DNA from: CAYFYS01 sp965202905
Lineage (GTDB): Bacteria > Pseudomonadota > Alphaproteobacteria > MPNO01
Length of the DNA stretch: 64,000 nucleotides
Reading direction: 5' to 3'
Assembly: GCA_965202905.1 (NCBI GenBank)
Contig: OZ241868.1
Location: 1,364,001 to 1,428,000, forward strand
Shown in pieces: positions 44,367-53,620 of the stretch (positions are counted from its first letter, which is position 1; each line of letters opens with the position of its first letter). Position numbers and translations under genes: made by a program. A model generated the notes under the pieces. It worked only from the letters and a program-made list of their open reading frames with translations, searched no databases and was not told the DNA's origin.

Positions 44367-45329
44367 ATGGGCCATCTGCTGGATGGGAAATGGACAAGCG
44401 AGGACAGGCTGGTCGAGCTCGACGGCGGCAAATACGCCAAGAAGCCGGCCCGGTTTCGCGGCCGCGTGAGCGCGGACGGCTCCAGCGGCTTCCCGGCCGC
44501 GCCGGGCCGCTATCGCCTCTACTCCTCGCCGGGCTGCCCCTGGGCGCACCGCGCGGTGCTGTTCCGTGTCCTCAAGCGGCTGGAGAACGTGATCGGCCTG
44601 ACCGATACCGGGCAGCGCGAGGGCGGCGAAGGTTGGGCGTTCGGCAGCGAGGGCCACATCGTGCCGGGCGCCGACCGCCGGGTGAAATACCTGCACGAGA
44701 TCTATTCCCTTTCCGATCCGACCTGCACGAGCCGGGTGACGGTTCCGACCCTGTGGGATTCGGAGACCCGGAAGATCGTCAGCAACGAATCCTCGGAGAT
44801 CATCCGGATGTTCAACTCCGAGTTCGCGGAGTTCGCCGAGCCCAGCCCGGATTACTGCCCGGCCGGCAAGATGGCCGAGATCGATGCGGTGAACGCCCGG
44901 GTGCTGGACGGCATCAACAACGCGGTCAACGAGTGCGGCCGTTCGGTCTCTCAGGAGGCCTACGAGGCCGCGTTCGACAAGCTGTTCGGCACGCTGGACG
45001 AGCTCGAGGCGCGCCTGTCGGGCCGGCGCTATCTCTGCGGCGGCGCGCAGACCGAGGCGGACTGGCGGCTTTATCCCAACCTGATCCGCTTCGATTCGGT
45101 CTACTATGTTGGCTACAAGTGCAACCTCCGCCGGATCGAGGATTTTCCGAACCTGTCGAACTATCTGCGCGACCTCTACCAGACCCCAGGCATCGCCGCG
45201 GTCAGCGACGTCGCGGCGATGAAGCGCGGCAGCTTCTCCAAGGCCGGCCCCATCGGCGCCAACGGCATCATCCCCAAGGGCCCGGCCCTCGGCCTCGACC
45301 GCCCGCACGACCGCGGCCGGTTCAATTAA
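44367..45329 (+). CDS. yqjG: Glutathionyl-hydroquinone reductase (Xi-class glutathione transferase)
   Basis: Reduces glutathionyl-hydroquinones, and S-glutathionyl adducts more generally, using glutathione. The 320 residues show the active-site cysteine in SSPGCPWAHRAVLF (Cys57), the glutathione-site segment RVTVPTLWD and NESSEIIRMFN, and the family C-terminus with YKCNLRRIEDFPNL and YQTPGIA. The domain order and length are typical of ECM4/YqjG. It faces uvrA on the same strand with 302 bases between them. Confidence 0.93.
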   Translation: MGHLLDGKWTSEDRLVELDGGKYAKKPARFRGRVSADGSSGFPAAPGRYRLYSSPGCPWAHRAVLFRVLKRLENVIGLTDTGQREGGEGWAFGSEGHIVPGADRRVKYLHEIYSLSDPTCTSRVTVPTLWDSETRKIVSNESSEIIRMFNSEFAEFAEPSPDYCPAGKMAEIDAVNARVLDGINNAVNECGRSVSQEAYEAAFDKLFGTLDELEARLSGRRYLCGGAQTEADWRLYPNLIRFDSVYYVGYKCNLRRIEDFPNLSNYLRDLYQTPGIAAVSDVAAMKRGSFSKAGPIGANGIIPKGPALGLDRPHDRGRFN

Positions 45330-45631
45330 CGCATTTCGGAAGAGCAAGAGTCGCAGGTGCTGTCGGTGGTTCACGCGAGGCTTCGCGTACCCGGCGCTAA
45401 GGGACCATATCACATCACAGGCGTCATGGCGCTCATGCAGGCGCAGGCAGCATCAACGCGGGACAGGTTCATAACCAGTCTGCGACATGCCTACTCGAAG
45501 TTGCCGGGGTCGTAGATTTCGATGCGCCGGGGCTGTCCCGGATGCGCCGGAATCGACGGAGATGAAGGCGATTCGGCTGGCTTCCGCCGCTGCGGGGGGC
45601 CATATTGGGCAAAGTCGGTTTTCGGGTCGTC
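45330..45631. other. 302-base gap between yqjG and uvrA
   Basis: No gene, RNA or clear terminator was recognised. It should contain the uvrA promoter. The alphaproteobacterial SOS box (GTTC-N7-GTTC) was looked for and was not found in exact form; GGTTCACGCGAGGCTTC near 45368 is only a partial match. Confidence 0.5.
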
Positions 45632-48499
45632 ATGCAGTCCAAGATCGTCGTTCGCGGCGCGCGTGAGCACAACCTCAAGAACGTCGATGTCGAGCTGCCG
45701 CGCAACGCGCTGGTAGTGCTGACCGGGCTGTCGGGCTCCGGGAAATCGACGCTCGCCTTCGATACCATCTATGCCGAGGGGCAGCGGCGCTATGTCGAGA
45801 GCCTGTCGGCCTATGCGCGCCAGTTCCTCGAAATGATGCGGAAGCCCGATGTCGATTCGATCGACGGGCTGTCGCCGGCGATCTCGATCGAGCAGAAGAC
45901 CACCTCGCGCAACCCGCGCTCGACCGTCGGCACGGTGACCGAGATCTACGACTACATGCGGCTGCTGTTCGCCCGCGTCGGGATTCCCTATTCGCCGGCG
46001 ACCGGCCTGCCGATCGAGAGCCAGACCGTCACCCAGATGGTGGACCGCATGGCCGGGATGGACGAGGGCACCCGGCTCTATCTCCTGGCGCCCATCGTCC
46101 GCGGCCGCAAGGGCGAGTACCGCAAGGAGTTCCAGGACCTCCAGAAGCGCGGCTTCACCCGGGTGAAGGTCGACGGCGCCCTGCACGAGATCGACGCGGC
46201 GCCGGTGCTCGACAAGAAGCTCAAGCACGACATCGAGGTCGTGGTCGACCGCATCGTGGTCCGCCCTGACCTCGGCAACCGGCTGGCCGATTCGCTGGAG
46301 ACCGCGCTCGCGCTCACCGAAGGGATCGCAGTCGCCGAGAACGCGGAGAACGGCGAGCGCACGGTCTTCTCGGCCAAATTCGCCTGCCCCGTCTCCGGCT
46401 TCACCATCGACGAGATCGAGCCGCGGCTGTTCTCGTTCAACAACCCGTTCGGCGCATGTTCGACCTGCGACGGGCTCGGCACCCGGATGTTCTTCGATCC
46501 GGACCTCGTGGCACCCGATCCCGGGAAGTCGCTGCGCGGCGGCGCGATCGCGCCGTGGACGGGCTCGTCCTCGAGCTATTACGACCAGACTCTCGAGTCC
46601 CTGGCCCGGCACTTCAAGATCTCGACCCAGACGCCGTTCGAGGATCTGGCCGGGCCGGTGCGCGAGGCGATCCTCTACGGCACGGGCGAGACGCCGGTCG
46701 AGATGTCCTATTCCGACGGCAAGCGCAGCTATTCGATCAACCGCCCCTTCGAGGGCGTTCTGCCCAACATGGAGCGGCGCTTCCGCGAAACCGACTCGTC
46801 CTGGGTGCGCGAGGAGCTCGGCCGCTATCAGAACGTCAGCCGTTGCGATGCCTGCGAGGGCATGCGCCTGAAGCCCGAGGCGCTGGCGGTCAAGCTCGCC
46901 GGGCGGCACATCAGCCAGGTCGCCGACATGTCGATCGCCGAGTCGCTCGCCTGGTTCCGGGAGCTGCCCGCGACGCTGACGGCGAAGAGCCAGGAGATCG
47001 CGCGCAGCATCCTCAAGGAGATCAACGAGCGCCTGGGCTTCCTGGTCGATGTCGGGCTCGAATACCTGACGCTTTCCAGGACCTCGGGCACGCTATCGGG
47101 CGGAGAAAGCCAGCGCATCCGGCTGGCCTCGCAGATCGGCTCGGGCCTGACCGGCGTGCTCTATGTCCTCGATGAGCCCTCGATCGGGCTGCATCAGCGG
47201 GACAACGCGCGGCTGCTGGAGACGCTGCGCCGGCTGCGCGATCTCGGCAACACGGTCATCGTCGTCGAACACGACGAGGAGGCGATCCGGGCCGCCGATT
47301 TCCTGATCGACCTCGGCCCCGGCGCCGGCGTCCACGGCGGCGAGGTGGTCGCCTCGGGCACGCCGCAGGCCGTGATGCGCTCCAGGCGCAGCCTGACCGC
47401 CCAGTATCTTCGCGGCGACCGGACGATCGAGCTGCCGGCCGCGCGGCGCCCGGCCGGGCGCGACCGGCGCATCCGGATCGAAGGGGCGTCGGCCAACAAC
47501 CTGCACTCCGTGACCGTTGAAATCCCGCTCGCCACGCTGACCTGCGTCACCGGCGTGTCGGGCAGCGGCAAATCGACCCTGATCATCGAGACGCTCTACA
47601 AGGCGATCGCCAGGCGTCTGCACGGCGCGCGCGCCCATCCCGGCGCCTGTGAGAAGATCGAGGGGCTGGAGCTGATCGACAAGATCGTCGACATCGACCA
47701 GTCGCCGATCGGCCGCACCCCGCGCTCGAACCCGGCGACCTACACCGGCGCCTTCACCTCGATCCGCGACTGGTTCGCCGGCCTGCCGGAGGCGCGGGCC
47801 CGCGGCTACAAGCCCGGCCGCTTCTCCTTCAACGTCAAGGGCGGACGCTGCGAGGCGTGCCAGGGCGACGGAATGATCAAGATCGAGATGCACTTCCTGC
47901 CCGATGTCTACGTCCAGTGCGATGTCTGCAAGGGCGATCGCTACAACCGCGAGACCCTCGAAATCGCCTTTCGCGAGAAATCGATCGCCCAGGTGCTCGA
48001 CATGACCGTCGACGAGGGCTGCGCGTTCTTCGCCGCCGTGCCGGCAATCCGCGACAAGCTGGTCATGCTGCAACGCGTCGGCCTCGGCTACGTCAGGATC
48101 GGCCAGCAGGCGACCACCCTCTCGGGCGGCGAGGCCCAGCGGATCAAGCTGTCCAAGGAGCTGTCCCGGCGCTCGACCGGGCGGACGGTCTATATCCTGG
48201 ACGAGCCGACGACGGGGCTCCATTTCGAGGATGTGCGCAAGTTGCTCGATGTCCTGCAGACGCTCGTCGACCAGGGCAACACGGTCATCGTGATCGAGCA
48301 CAACCTGGAGGTCATCAAGACGGCGGACTGGATCGTCGACCTCGGCCCGGAGGGTGGCGACAAGGGCGGGCGGATCGTCGCCGCCGGAACGCCCGAAGAT
48401 GTCGCGCAGGCGCCGGAGAGCTTCACCGGCCGGTACCTCCAGCCCTATGTCGGTGTCGTCCCCCCGGCCGCGCGTCAGCAGGCCCGCAAGCGCGCCTGA
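45632..48499 (+). CDS. uvrA: UvrABC excision nuclease subunit A
   Basis: Damage-recognition ATPase of nucleotide excision repair, 955 residues. Two ABC modules are present: Walker A GLSGSGKSTLAFDT (near residue 31) with signature LSGGESQRIRLA and DEPSIGLHQRD, and GVSGSGKSTLI with LSGGEAQRIKLS and DEPTTGLHFED. The second zinc finger (CEACQGDG ... CDVCKGDRY) is complete. The first (CPVSGF ... CSTCDGLG) has serine in place of the second cysteine, a change also known to me from other alphaproteobacteria. ATG at 45632 is taken; a TTG nine codons upstream would add residues without homology. Confidence 0.96.
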   Translation: MQSKIVVRGAREHNLKNVDVELPRNALVVLTGLSGSGKSTLAFDTIYAEGQRRYVESLSAYARQFLEMMRKPDVDSIDGLSPAISIEQKTTSRNPRSTVGTVTEIYDYMRLLFARVGIPYSPATGLPIESQTVTQMVDRMAGMDEGTRLYLLAPIVRGRKGEYRKEFQDLQKRGFTRVKVDGALHEIDAAPVLDKKLKHDIEVVVDRIVVRPDLGNRLADSLETALALTEGIAVAENAENGERTVFSAKFACPVSGFTIDEIEPRLFSFNNPFGACSTCDGLGTRMFFDPDLVAPDPGKSLRGGAIAPWTGSSSSYYDQTLESLARHFKISTQTPFEDLAGPVREAILYGTGETPVEMSYSDGKRSYSINRPFEGVLPNMERRFRETDSSWVREELGRYQNVSRCDACEGMRLKPEALAVKLAGRHISQVADMSIAESLAWFRELPATLTAKSQEIARSILKEINERLGFLVDVGLEYLTLSRTSGTLSGGESQRIRLASQIGSGLTGVLYVLDEPSIGLHQRDNARLLETLRRLRDLGNTVIVVEHDEEAIRAADFLIDLGPGAGVHGGEVVASGTPQAVMRSRRSLTAQYLRGDRTIELPAARRPAGRDRRIRIEGASANNLHSVTVEIPLATLTCVTGVSGSGKSTLIIETLYKAIARRLHGARAHPGACEKIEGLELIDKIVDIDQSPIGRTPRSNPATYTGAFTSIRDWFAGLPEARARGYKPGRFSFNVKGGRCEACQGDGMIKIEMHFLPDVYVQCDVCKGDRYNRETLEIAFREKSIAQVLDMTVDEGCAFFAAVPAIRDKLVMLQRVGLGYVRIGQQATTLSGGEAQRIKLSKELSRRSTGRTVYILDEPTTGLHFEDVRKLLDVLQTLVDQGNTVIVIEHNLEVIKTADWIVDLGPEGGDKGGRIVAAGTPEDVAQAPESFTGRYLQPYVGVVPPAARQQARKRA

Positions 48500-48575
48500 G
48501 GAGGGCTCGACCCTCAAGGACCGTTCAGGCATTTTGCGGTTTCATGACACCGCCCGCGTTTGGACCGTTCGCCAG

Positions 48576-49277
48576 ATGACTGAAATCCGTGGCCCGCAGA
48601 TGCGCCGCGAGGACATCCTCGACGGCACCGTCGAGACGATGGTGCGTGACGCGCTCGTCCGCCAAAACGTCCCGATAAGGTCCGCCGAGGAACGCCGGGC
48701 GATCATGCGCTCGATGCTGGACAGGCTCGCGCCGGACGACGATCTGTGGGTGTTCGGCTACGGCTCCCTGATCTGGAACCCCGCGTTCGAGTTCATCGAG
48801 AGCCGCTGCGGCCGGGTATACGGCTATCACCGCCGCTTTACCTTCTGGTCCAAGCTCGGCCGCGGCAGCGAGCACCGGCCGGGTATGATGCTGGGGCTGG
48901 CCCGGGGCGGATCCTGCGCCGGGTTGGCGCTCCGGGTCGCCCGTGAACATGCCGAGCACGAGCTGCAATCGGTCTTCATGCGCGAGATGTTGACCAGCAG
49001 CTATCACGCCCGCCTGGTGCCGGTCCATACCGGGCGGGGCGTCGTCCGCGGCATCGCTTTCGTCGCCAATCCCGGGCACGCCTTCTATGCCGGACGGGTG
49101 CCGCTGGAGACCGCGGCCCGGCACATTGCCTTCGCGGAGGGACATCTGGGGCCCTGCCGGGACTACCTGTACAACACGGTGCTGCACCTGAAGGCGCATG
49201 GGATTTGCGACCGCGGGATGCAGACGCTGCTGCACCTCGTGGAAGAGAACAGGGCAACCCTGCCCGAGGCGGAATGA
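48576..49277 (+). CDS. Gamma-glutamylcyclotransferase, ChaC-like
   Basis: Protein of 233 residues. The signature WVFGYGSLIWNPAFEF near residues 58-73 is that of the ChaC branch of gamma-glutamylcyclotransferases, which cleave glutathione to 5-oxoproline and Cys-Gly. GRVYGYHRRFTFWS and AYLYNTVLHL-type sequence (here DYLYNTVLHLKAHGI) near the C-terminus agree. About 55 residues precede the domain, which is usual in alphaproteobacteria. ATG at 48576 begins the part with homology. It overlaps trmFO by four bases (ATGA), so the two are coupled. Confidence 0.9.
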   Translation: MTEIRGPQMRREDILDGTVETMVRDALVRQNVPIRSAEERRAIMRSMLDRLAPDDDLWVFGYGSLIWNPAFEFIESRCGRVYGYHRRFTFWSKLGRGSEHRPGMMLGLARGGSCAGLALRVAREHAEHELQSVFMREMLTSSYHARLVPVHTGRGVVRGIAFVANPGHAFYAGRVPLETAARHIAFAEGHLGPCRDYLYNTVLHLKAHGICDRGMQTLLHLVEENRATLPEAE

Positions 49278-50635
49278 AGCCGGTCCACATCGTCGGCGGC
49301 GGGCTCGCCGGCTCGGAAGCCGCTTGGCAATGCGCCCGCGCCGGGGCGCCGGCGGTCCTGCACGAGATGCGGCCTCGGCGCGGCACCGAGGCGCACCGGA
49401 CCGGCCGGCTGGCCGAGCTGGTGTGCTCGAACTCCTTTCGCTCCGATGATGCGAGCGCCAGCGCGATCGGCCTGCTGCACGCCGAGATGCGCCTGCTGTC
49501 CTCGGTGATCCTGGCCTCGGCCGACGCCCACAAGGTGCCGGCGGGCGGCGCGCTGGCCGTCGACCGCGACGACTTCGCCGGCGCGGTCGAGACCGCGATC
49601 GAGTCCGAACCGCTGATCCGTGTAGAGCGCGCCGAGATCGACGGCCTGCCGCCGGCGGACTGGGACAGCGTGGTCGTCGCCACCGGCCCGCTGACCGCGC
49701 CGGGTCTGGCCGAGGCGATCGGCCGGCTGAGCGGGGAAGACTCACTGGCGTTCTTCGACGCCATCGCGCCGATCGTCTACACCGACAGCGTCGATTTCGA
49801 CATCGCGTGGTTCCAGTCGCGCTACGACAAGGCGGGGCCGGCCGGCTCCGGCTCGGACTACATCAACTGCCCGCTGGACGAGGCGCGGTACGAGGCGTTC
49901 ATCGATACGCTGCTGGTGGGCGAGACCACCGGGTTCAAGGAGTGGGAGACCGGCACGCCCTATTTCGAGGGCTGCCTGCCGATCGAGGTGATGGCGGCGC
50001 GCGGGCGCGAGACCCTGCGCTTCGGGCCGATGAAGCCGGTCGGGCTGACCGATCCCAGGACCGGCGCCCGGGCGCATGCGGTCGTCCAGCTTCGCCAGGA
50101 CAACGCGCTGGGGACGCTCTACAACATGGTCGGCTTCCAGACCAAGCTGCGTCACGCCGAGCAGGCTCGCGTGTTCCGCACGATTCCGGGACTCGAAAGG
50201 GCGCGGTTCGCCCGGCTTGGCGGGCTGCACCGCAACACGTTTCTCAATGCGCCGCGGCTGCTCGATGCCGGCCTGCGCATGAAGGCCGAGCCGCGGCTGC
50301 GGTTCGCCGGCCAGATCACCGGGGTCGAGGGCTACGTCGAAAGCGCGGCCATCGGCCTGCTCGCCGGCCGGTTCGCCGCTGCCGAAAGGATCGGCTTGGC
50401 CTTGCCGCCGCCGCCGCCCACCACCGCGCTCGGCGCGTTGCTCGCCCACATCACCGGCGGCGCCGAGGCCGAGACCTTTCAGCCGATGAATATCAATTTC
50501 GGCCTGTTCCCGCCGCTCGCCGAGCGGCGGCGGGGGCGTGAGCGCAAGCAGGGTTACTGCGCGCGCGCACTTGCCGATCTCACCGCCTGGCGCGGCGCCG
50601 TACCCCTATCGGCCGCGCAAGGCCGCCCAGGTTAG
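49274..50635 (+). CDS. trmFO: tRNA (uracil-5-)-methyltransferase, folate- and FAD-dependent
   Basis: Makes ribothymidine at position 54 of tRNAs using 5,10-methylenetetrahydrofolate and FADH2. The 453 residues start with the FAD motif VHIVGGGLAGSEAA and carry LVCSNSFRSD, GPLTAPGL, the cysteine-bearing INCPLDEARYEAF, YFEGCLPIEVMA, RFGPMKPVGL and the C-terminal NINFGLFPPL. These cover the whole family. Its last 30 bases overlap the 3' end of the convergent squalene-synthase-fold gene. Confidence 0.96.
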   Translation: MKPVHIVGGGLAGSEAAWQCARAGAPAVLHEMRPRRGTEAHRTGRLAELVCSNSFRSDDASASAIGLLHAEMRLLSSVILASADAHKVPAGGALAVDRDDFAGAVETAIESEPLIRVERAEIDGLPPADWDSVVVATGPLTAPGLAEAIGRLSGEDSLAFFDAIAPIVYTDSVDFDIAWFQSRYDKAGPAGSGSDYINCPLDEARYEAFIDTLLVGETTGFKEWETGTPYFEGCLPIEVMAARGRETLRFGPMKPVGLTDPRTGARAHAVVQLRQDNALGTLYNMVGFQTKLRHAEQARVFRTIPGLERARFARLGGLHRNTFLNAPRLLDAGLRMKAEPRLRFAGQITGVEGYVESAAIGLLAGRFAAAERIGLALPPPPPTTALGALLAHITGGAEAETFQPMNINFGLFPPLAERRRGRERKQGYCARALADLTAWRGAVPLSAAQGRPG

Positions 50636-51442
50636 CCGGATCTGACCGCCGAGTGCGCCGGCTTCCAGGCCGGGGGCAAAGACATCGAATTGGCGCCGTT
50701 CGAGCCGGTCGAGATATCGTTCCGTCAAGACCAGCGGCAGGAAGGCCGCACGCGCCGGACCGGCATGGCGCCGCCCGGCCGACCGGAGGTGGCCGCGCGC
50801 CGCCGCGGCGATCGGCTGAACGGCCCTGCGAAGCGCCTGGGGCGGCTCGCGGGAGAAGATCCGCTCGGCCGGGATCCCAGCCTCGTCGAGCAGGGATTTG
50901 GGTATGTAGAGACGACGCCGACCGGCATGGAAGGGCAGCGCGCGCAGGAGCCCCGCAAGCCCCCCGGCGAGCCCTGCATGCAGCGCGGCCGCGAGCGCGC
51001 CCGCATCGGCGGCGCCCAGGGCCTCCAGGCCCAGCACGCAGAGCTCGCCCGCCGAGCCGGCGACACAGGCCTCCAGCGCTTCCAGGTCGGCAAACGGCTC
51101 GGGCTCGAGATCGCACCCCCTGGCATCGACCATCCGGTCCAGCCGTTCCCGGCTCAGACTGTGCGCGTCGACCGCCCGGGCAAGCTCCTCGACCACCGCG
51201 TGGCCGCGCGGCGCGCCGTCATAGATCCCTTCGATCGCCTCGCGCCACCATTGCAGGCGGATGTGGCCCAGCATCGGCTCGCTGACCACCTCGGCGATTC
51301 TGGCGATCTCGATATTGAAGGCATAGAGCGCCATCAGCGCCGGCCGGCGGGCATCGGGCGCGAACAGCGCCGCCAAGTAGCGCTCGTGGTCCAAACGCCT
51401 GACCTCGCCCGCGCAATAGGTCTGAGAATCGGTCATGCTCAT
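50606..51442 (-). CDS. Squalene/phytoene synthase-fold protein, NDUFAF6-like
   Basis: Protein of 278 residues with the squalene-synthase fold pattern (LMALYAFNIEIARIAEVVSE, LQWWREAIEGIY, RRLYIPKSLLDEAGI). The two aspartate-rich motifs that bind magnesium and prenyl diphosphate in true synthases are missing: the first helix has no DxxxD, and the second reads AGLAGGLAGLLRALPF. This is the pattern of the mitochondrial complex I assembly factor NDUFAF6 and its alphaproteobacterial relatives, which also lie beside trmFO. A catalytic role is unlikely. ATG at 51442 is taken; ATG 51436 is possible. It is divergent from hpnC with 29 bases between starts. Confidence 0.82.
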   Translation of the reverse strand: MSMTDSQTYCAGEVRRLDHERYLAALFAPDARRPALMALYAFNIEIARIAEVVSEPMLGHIRLQWWREAIEGIYDGAPRGHAVVEELARAVDAHSLSRERLDRMVDARGCDLEPEPFADLEALEACVAGSAGELCVLGLEALGAADAGALAAALHAGLAGGLAGLLRALPFHAGRRRLYIPKSLLDEAGIPAERIFSREPPQALRRAVQPIAAAARGHLRSAGRRHAGPARAAFLPLVLTERYLDRLERRQFDVFAPGLEAGALGGQIRLTWAALRGR

Positions 51443-51471
51443 CGCGCTTCGGATCGACGTATAGTGGGGTC

Positions 51472-52200
51472 GTGCGTTCGGCGATACCATTCGATATACG
51501 GCGGATCGATACCCGCTCGCGGCCCGACTTGGCCGCCTGCGCGGCGGCGCTGGGTCAGGCGCGCGGCTTGGCCGACGATGTCGCGACGCCCGCCGCCGAA
51601 CGCATCGCGGCGCTGGACCGCCTGGCTGCGGAAACGCCCGATCCTGGCTTGCGCAAGGCCATCCAGGCCTGCCAGAAGGCTGTCTCGACCCCGCGCTTCG
51701 CCAATTGGTCGGCATTGATCCTTTATTGCCGATTTGCAACCGCGCCGGTGGTGCGACACATGCAGACGCTGCACCGGCGGGCCGATGAGTCGCCGGCGAA
51801 CGCGATCTGGCCGGAGAGCTATTGCGCGGCCGCGCTGATCCTCGATCTGATTTTGGACTGCAAGGCGGACTATGTCGAGCGCGACCGGGTGTTCCTGCCA
51901 GCGGACTGGCTGCGCGGGGCCGGCGTGGAGCCGTCGGCGCTGGGCGCCGGACGGGCCAGCCCGGGGCTGCGCACGGTCATCGACCGTATGCTCGCGCGCA
52001 CCGACGAAATGCTCCGCGATGCCCGCAGCGGCGCGCGCGAGACACCCGACCGACGGTTCCGCCGGGCCGCGCTGGAAGGGATCGCCGCCCGCTACCTCCT
52101 GGCGGCGAAGCTGCGCCGGCGCGATCCTTTGGCTACGCGCATCGAGCTCCGCGCCGCCGACCGGATTCGCTGCGCGATCCGCGCCCGGCTCGGGCGCTAG
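51472..52200 (+). CDS. hpnC: Squalene synthase HpnC-like (hydroxysqualene step)
   Basis: Protein of 242 residues of the squalene/phytoene synthase family. Matches to HpnC are FANWSALILYCRFATAPVVRH, a second aspartate motif DLILDCKADYVERDRVFLP and RASPGLRTVIDRML. The first aspartate motif is weak (GLADDVATP, with DD but no third acid), and the N-terminus is about 20 residues shorter than usual. HpnC turns presqualene diphosphate into hydroxysqualene, which HpnE reduces to squalene for hopanoids. The next gene, three bases on, is hpnE, which supports the call. No HpnD was seen next to it. Confidence 0.75.
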   Translation: MRSAIPFDIRRIDTRSRPDLAACAAALGQARGLADDVATPAAERIAALDRLAAETPDPGLRKAIQACQKAVSTPRFANWSALILYCRFATAPVVRHMQTLHRRADESPANAIWPESYCAAALILDLILDCKADYVERDRVFLPADWLRGAGVEPSALGAGRASPGLRTVIDRMLARTDEMLRDARSGARETPDRRFRRAALEGIAARYLLAAKLRRRDPLATRIELRAADRIRCAIRARLGR

Positions 52201-52203
52201 GCG

Positions 52204-53478
52204 ATGGGCACGGTCCACGTCATCGGCGCCGGTCTGTCGGGTCTGTCGTGCGCCCTTCGTCTGGCGCTGGCCGGCCGAAACGTCGCGGTCTACGAATCGG
52301 CGGGCCACGCCGGCGGCCGCTGCCGCTCCTTCGTCGACGACAGCCTGGGCTGCCTGATCGACAACGGCAGCCACATGATGCTGGGCGCCAACGGGGCCAC
52401 GCGGACCTTTCTCGCCGACATCGGCTCCGAGGACGCGGTTGCCGAGATCGCCCCGGCCGTCTTTCCGTTCAGGGACGTCAGGACCGGCCGGACCTGGCGG
52501 ATCGCGCCCGGCGCCGGAATGGCGCCGTTCTGGCTGCTGTCCAAGGACCGTCGGGTGCCGGGCGCGAGCTGGCGCGACTATCTGAGCGTCACGCGCCTTG
52601 CCCGCGCCGACGGCCTGGATACCGTGCGCGACTGCGTGGGCGAGGACGGGCCGCTCTACGAATGCTTCTGGCAGCCGTTGTCGAGGGCGGTGCTCAACAC
52701 CGATGCCAGCGAGGGTTCGGCGTTGCTGCTATGGCGAGTGATCAAGGCGACGTTCCTGCGCGGCGAGCGGGCGTGCCGGCCCTATTTCTTCCACGCCGGG
52801 CTTTCACCGGCGTTGATCGATCCGGCGATCCGGGCGCTCCGCGCCGCCGGCGTACCGATCCGCCTGAAGGCGCGGCTGCGCGGGATCTCCCGGCGCGAGG
52901 GCCGGGCATCGCTGCTCCATTTCGCCGAGGGACCGCTGAGCATCGGCGCGCACGGCGCGGTCGTCCTCGCCGTCCCGCCGGAGGCGTGCGCGGAACTCCT
53001 GCCCGGGACCGTCACCCCGCAGCGCGCCAATCCGATCGTGAACGCCCACTTCCGTCTGGATCGGCCCGTGGCGCTGCCCTTCGGAATGCCGTTCCTCGGC
53101 CTGATCGGATGCTCGTCGCAATGGCTGTTCGCGCGCGACAACATCGTCTCGGTGACCGTAAGCGCCGCGGATGCGCTGATCGACCGTCCGGGCCGGGATC
53201 TCGCCAACATCCTGTGGGCCGATGTGGCGACGGCGCTCGGCCGCAATCCCGGGCGCGTGCCGCCCTGGCGAATCATCAAGGAACGGCGCGCGACTTTCGC
53301 CCAGACGCCGGACGGGATCACCCGCCGGCCGGCGGCGCGCACGCCGCTGAAGAACGTGCTGCTGGCCGGGGATTGGACCGATACCGGGCTGCCGGCGACC
53401 ATCGAGAGCAGCATCGGCTCGGGCTTTCAGGCCGCGCGGCTTGCGCTCGCCCAGCCCGGGGCGCAGCGTGCGGCTTGA
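52204..53478 (+). CDS. hpnE: Hydroxysqualene dehydroxylase HpnE
   Basis: FAD-dependent protein of 424 residues that removes the hydroxyl of hydroxysqualene to give squalene. The N-terminal FAD motif VHVIGAGLSGLSCALRLALAG, the GRCRSFVDD segment and the C-terminal FAD segment NVLLAGDWTDTGLPATIESSIGSG in outline are those of the amine oxidase/phytoene desaturase family; FWQPLSRAVLNTDASEGSA is characteristic of HpnE. It begins three bases after hpnC, so the two are one operon. The product suggests that this organism makes squalene and probably hopanoids. Confidence 0.88.
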   Translation: MGTVHVIGAGLSGLSCALRLALAGRNVAVYESAGHAGGRCRSFVDDSLGCLIDNGSHMMLGANGATRTFLADIGSEDAVAEIAPAVFPFRDVRTGRTWRIAPGAGMAPFWLLSKDRRVPGASWRDYLSVTRLARADGLDTVRDCVGEDGPLYECFWQPLSRAVLNTDASEGSALLLWRVIKATFLRGERACRPYFFHAGLSPALIDPAIRALRAAGVPIRLKARLRGISRREGRASLLHFAEGPLSIGAHGAVVLAVPPEACAELLPGTVTPQRANPIVNAHFRLDRPVALPFGMPFLGLIGCSSQWLFARDNIVSVTVSAADALIDRPGRDLANILWADVATALGRNPGRVPPWRIIKERRATFAQTPDGITRRPAARTPLKNVLLAGDWTDTGLPATIESSIGSGFQAARLALAQPGAQRAA

Positions 53479-53620
53479 CCGTGGGACGGGACGGGCCATA
53501 TCGTCGCACCAATGGGCCGCTTGACCCGACTCGCGATCGAACCGACACTGTCGGCAATCTGGAAAGTTGTCCAATAGTCTGGTCGTTTGCCGAAACGGCT
53601 AGACATACTTGGGGGTGTAG

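Noticed and set aside
45360..45631. Possible SOS box upstream of uvrA
   Set aside because: Only a half-match to GTTC-N7-GTTC was found; the second half-site reads GCTT, so LexA control is not supported by eye.
45491..46909. Minus-strand frame of 472 codons opposite uvrA
   Set aside because: It is a shadow of the uvrA reading frame; no domain or start signal was seen. The last few codons extend into the intergenic gap by chance.
50606..51442. Call of the squalene-synthase-fold gene as HpnD
   Set aside because: Both aspartate-rich motifs needed for catalysis are missing and the sequence around RRLYIPKSLL matches the NDUFAF6-like group found beside trmFO.
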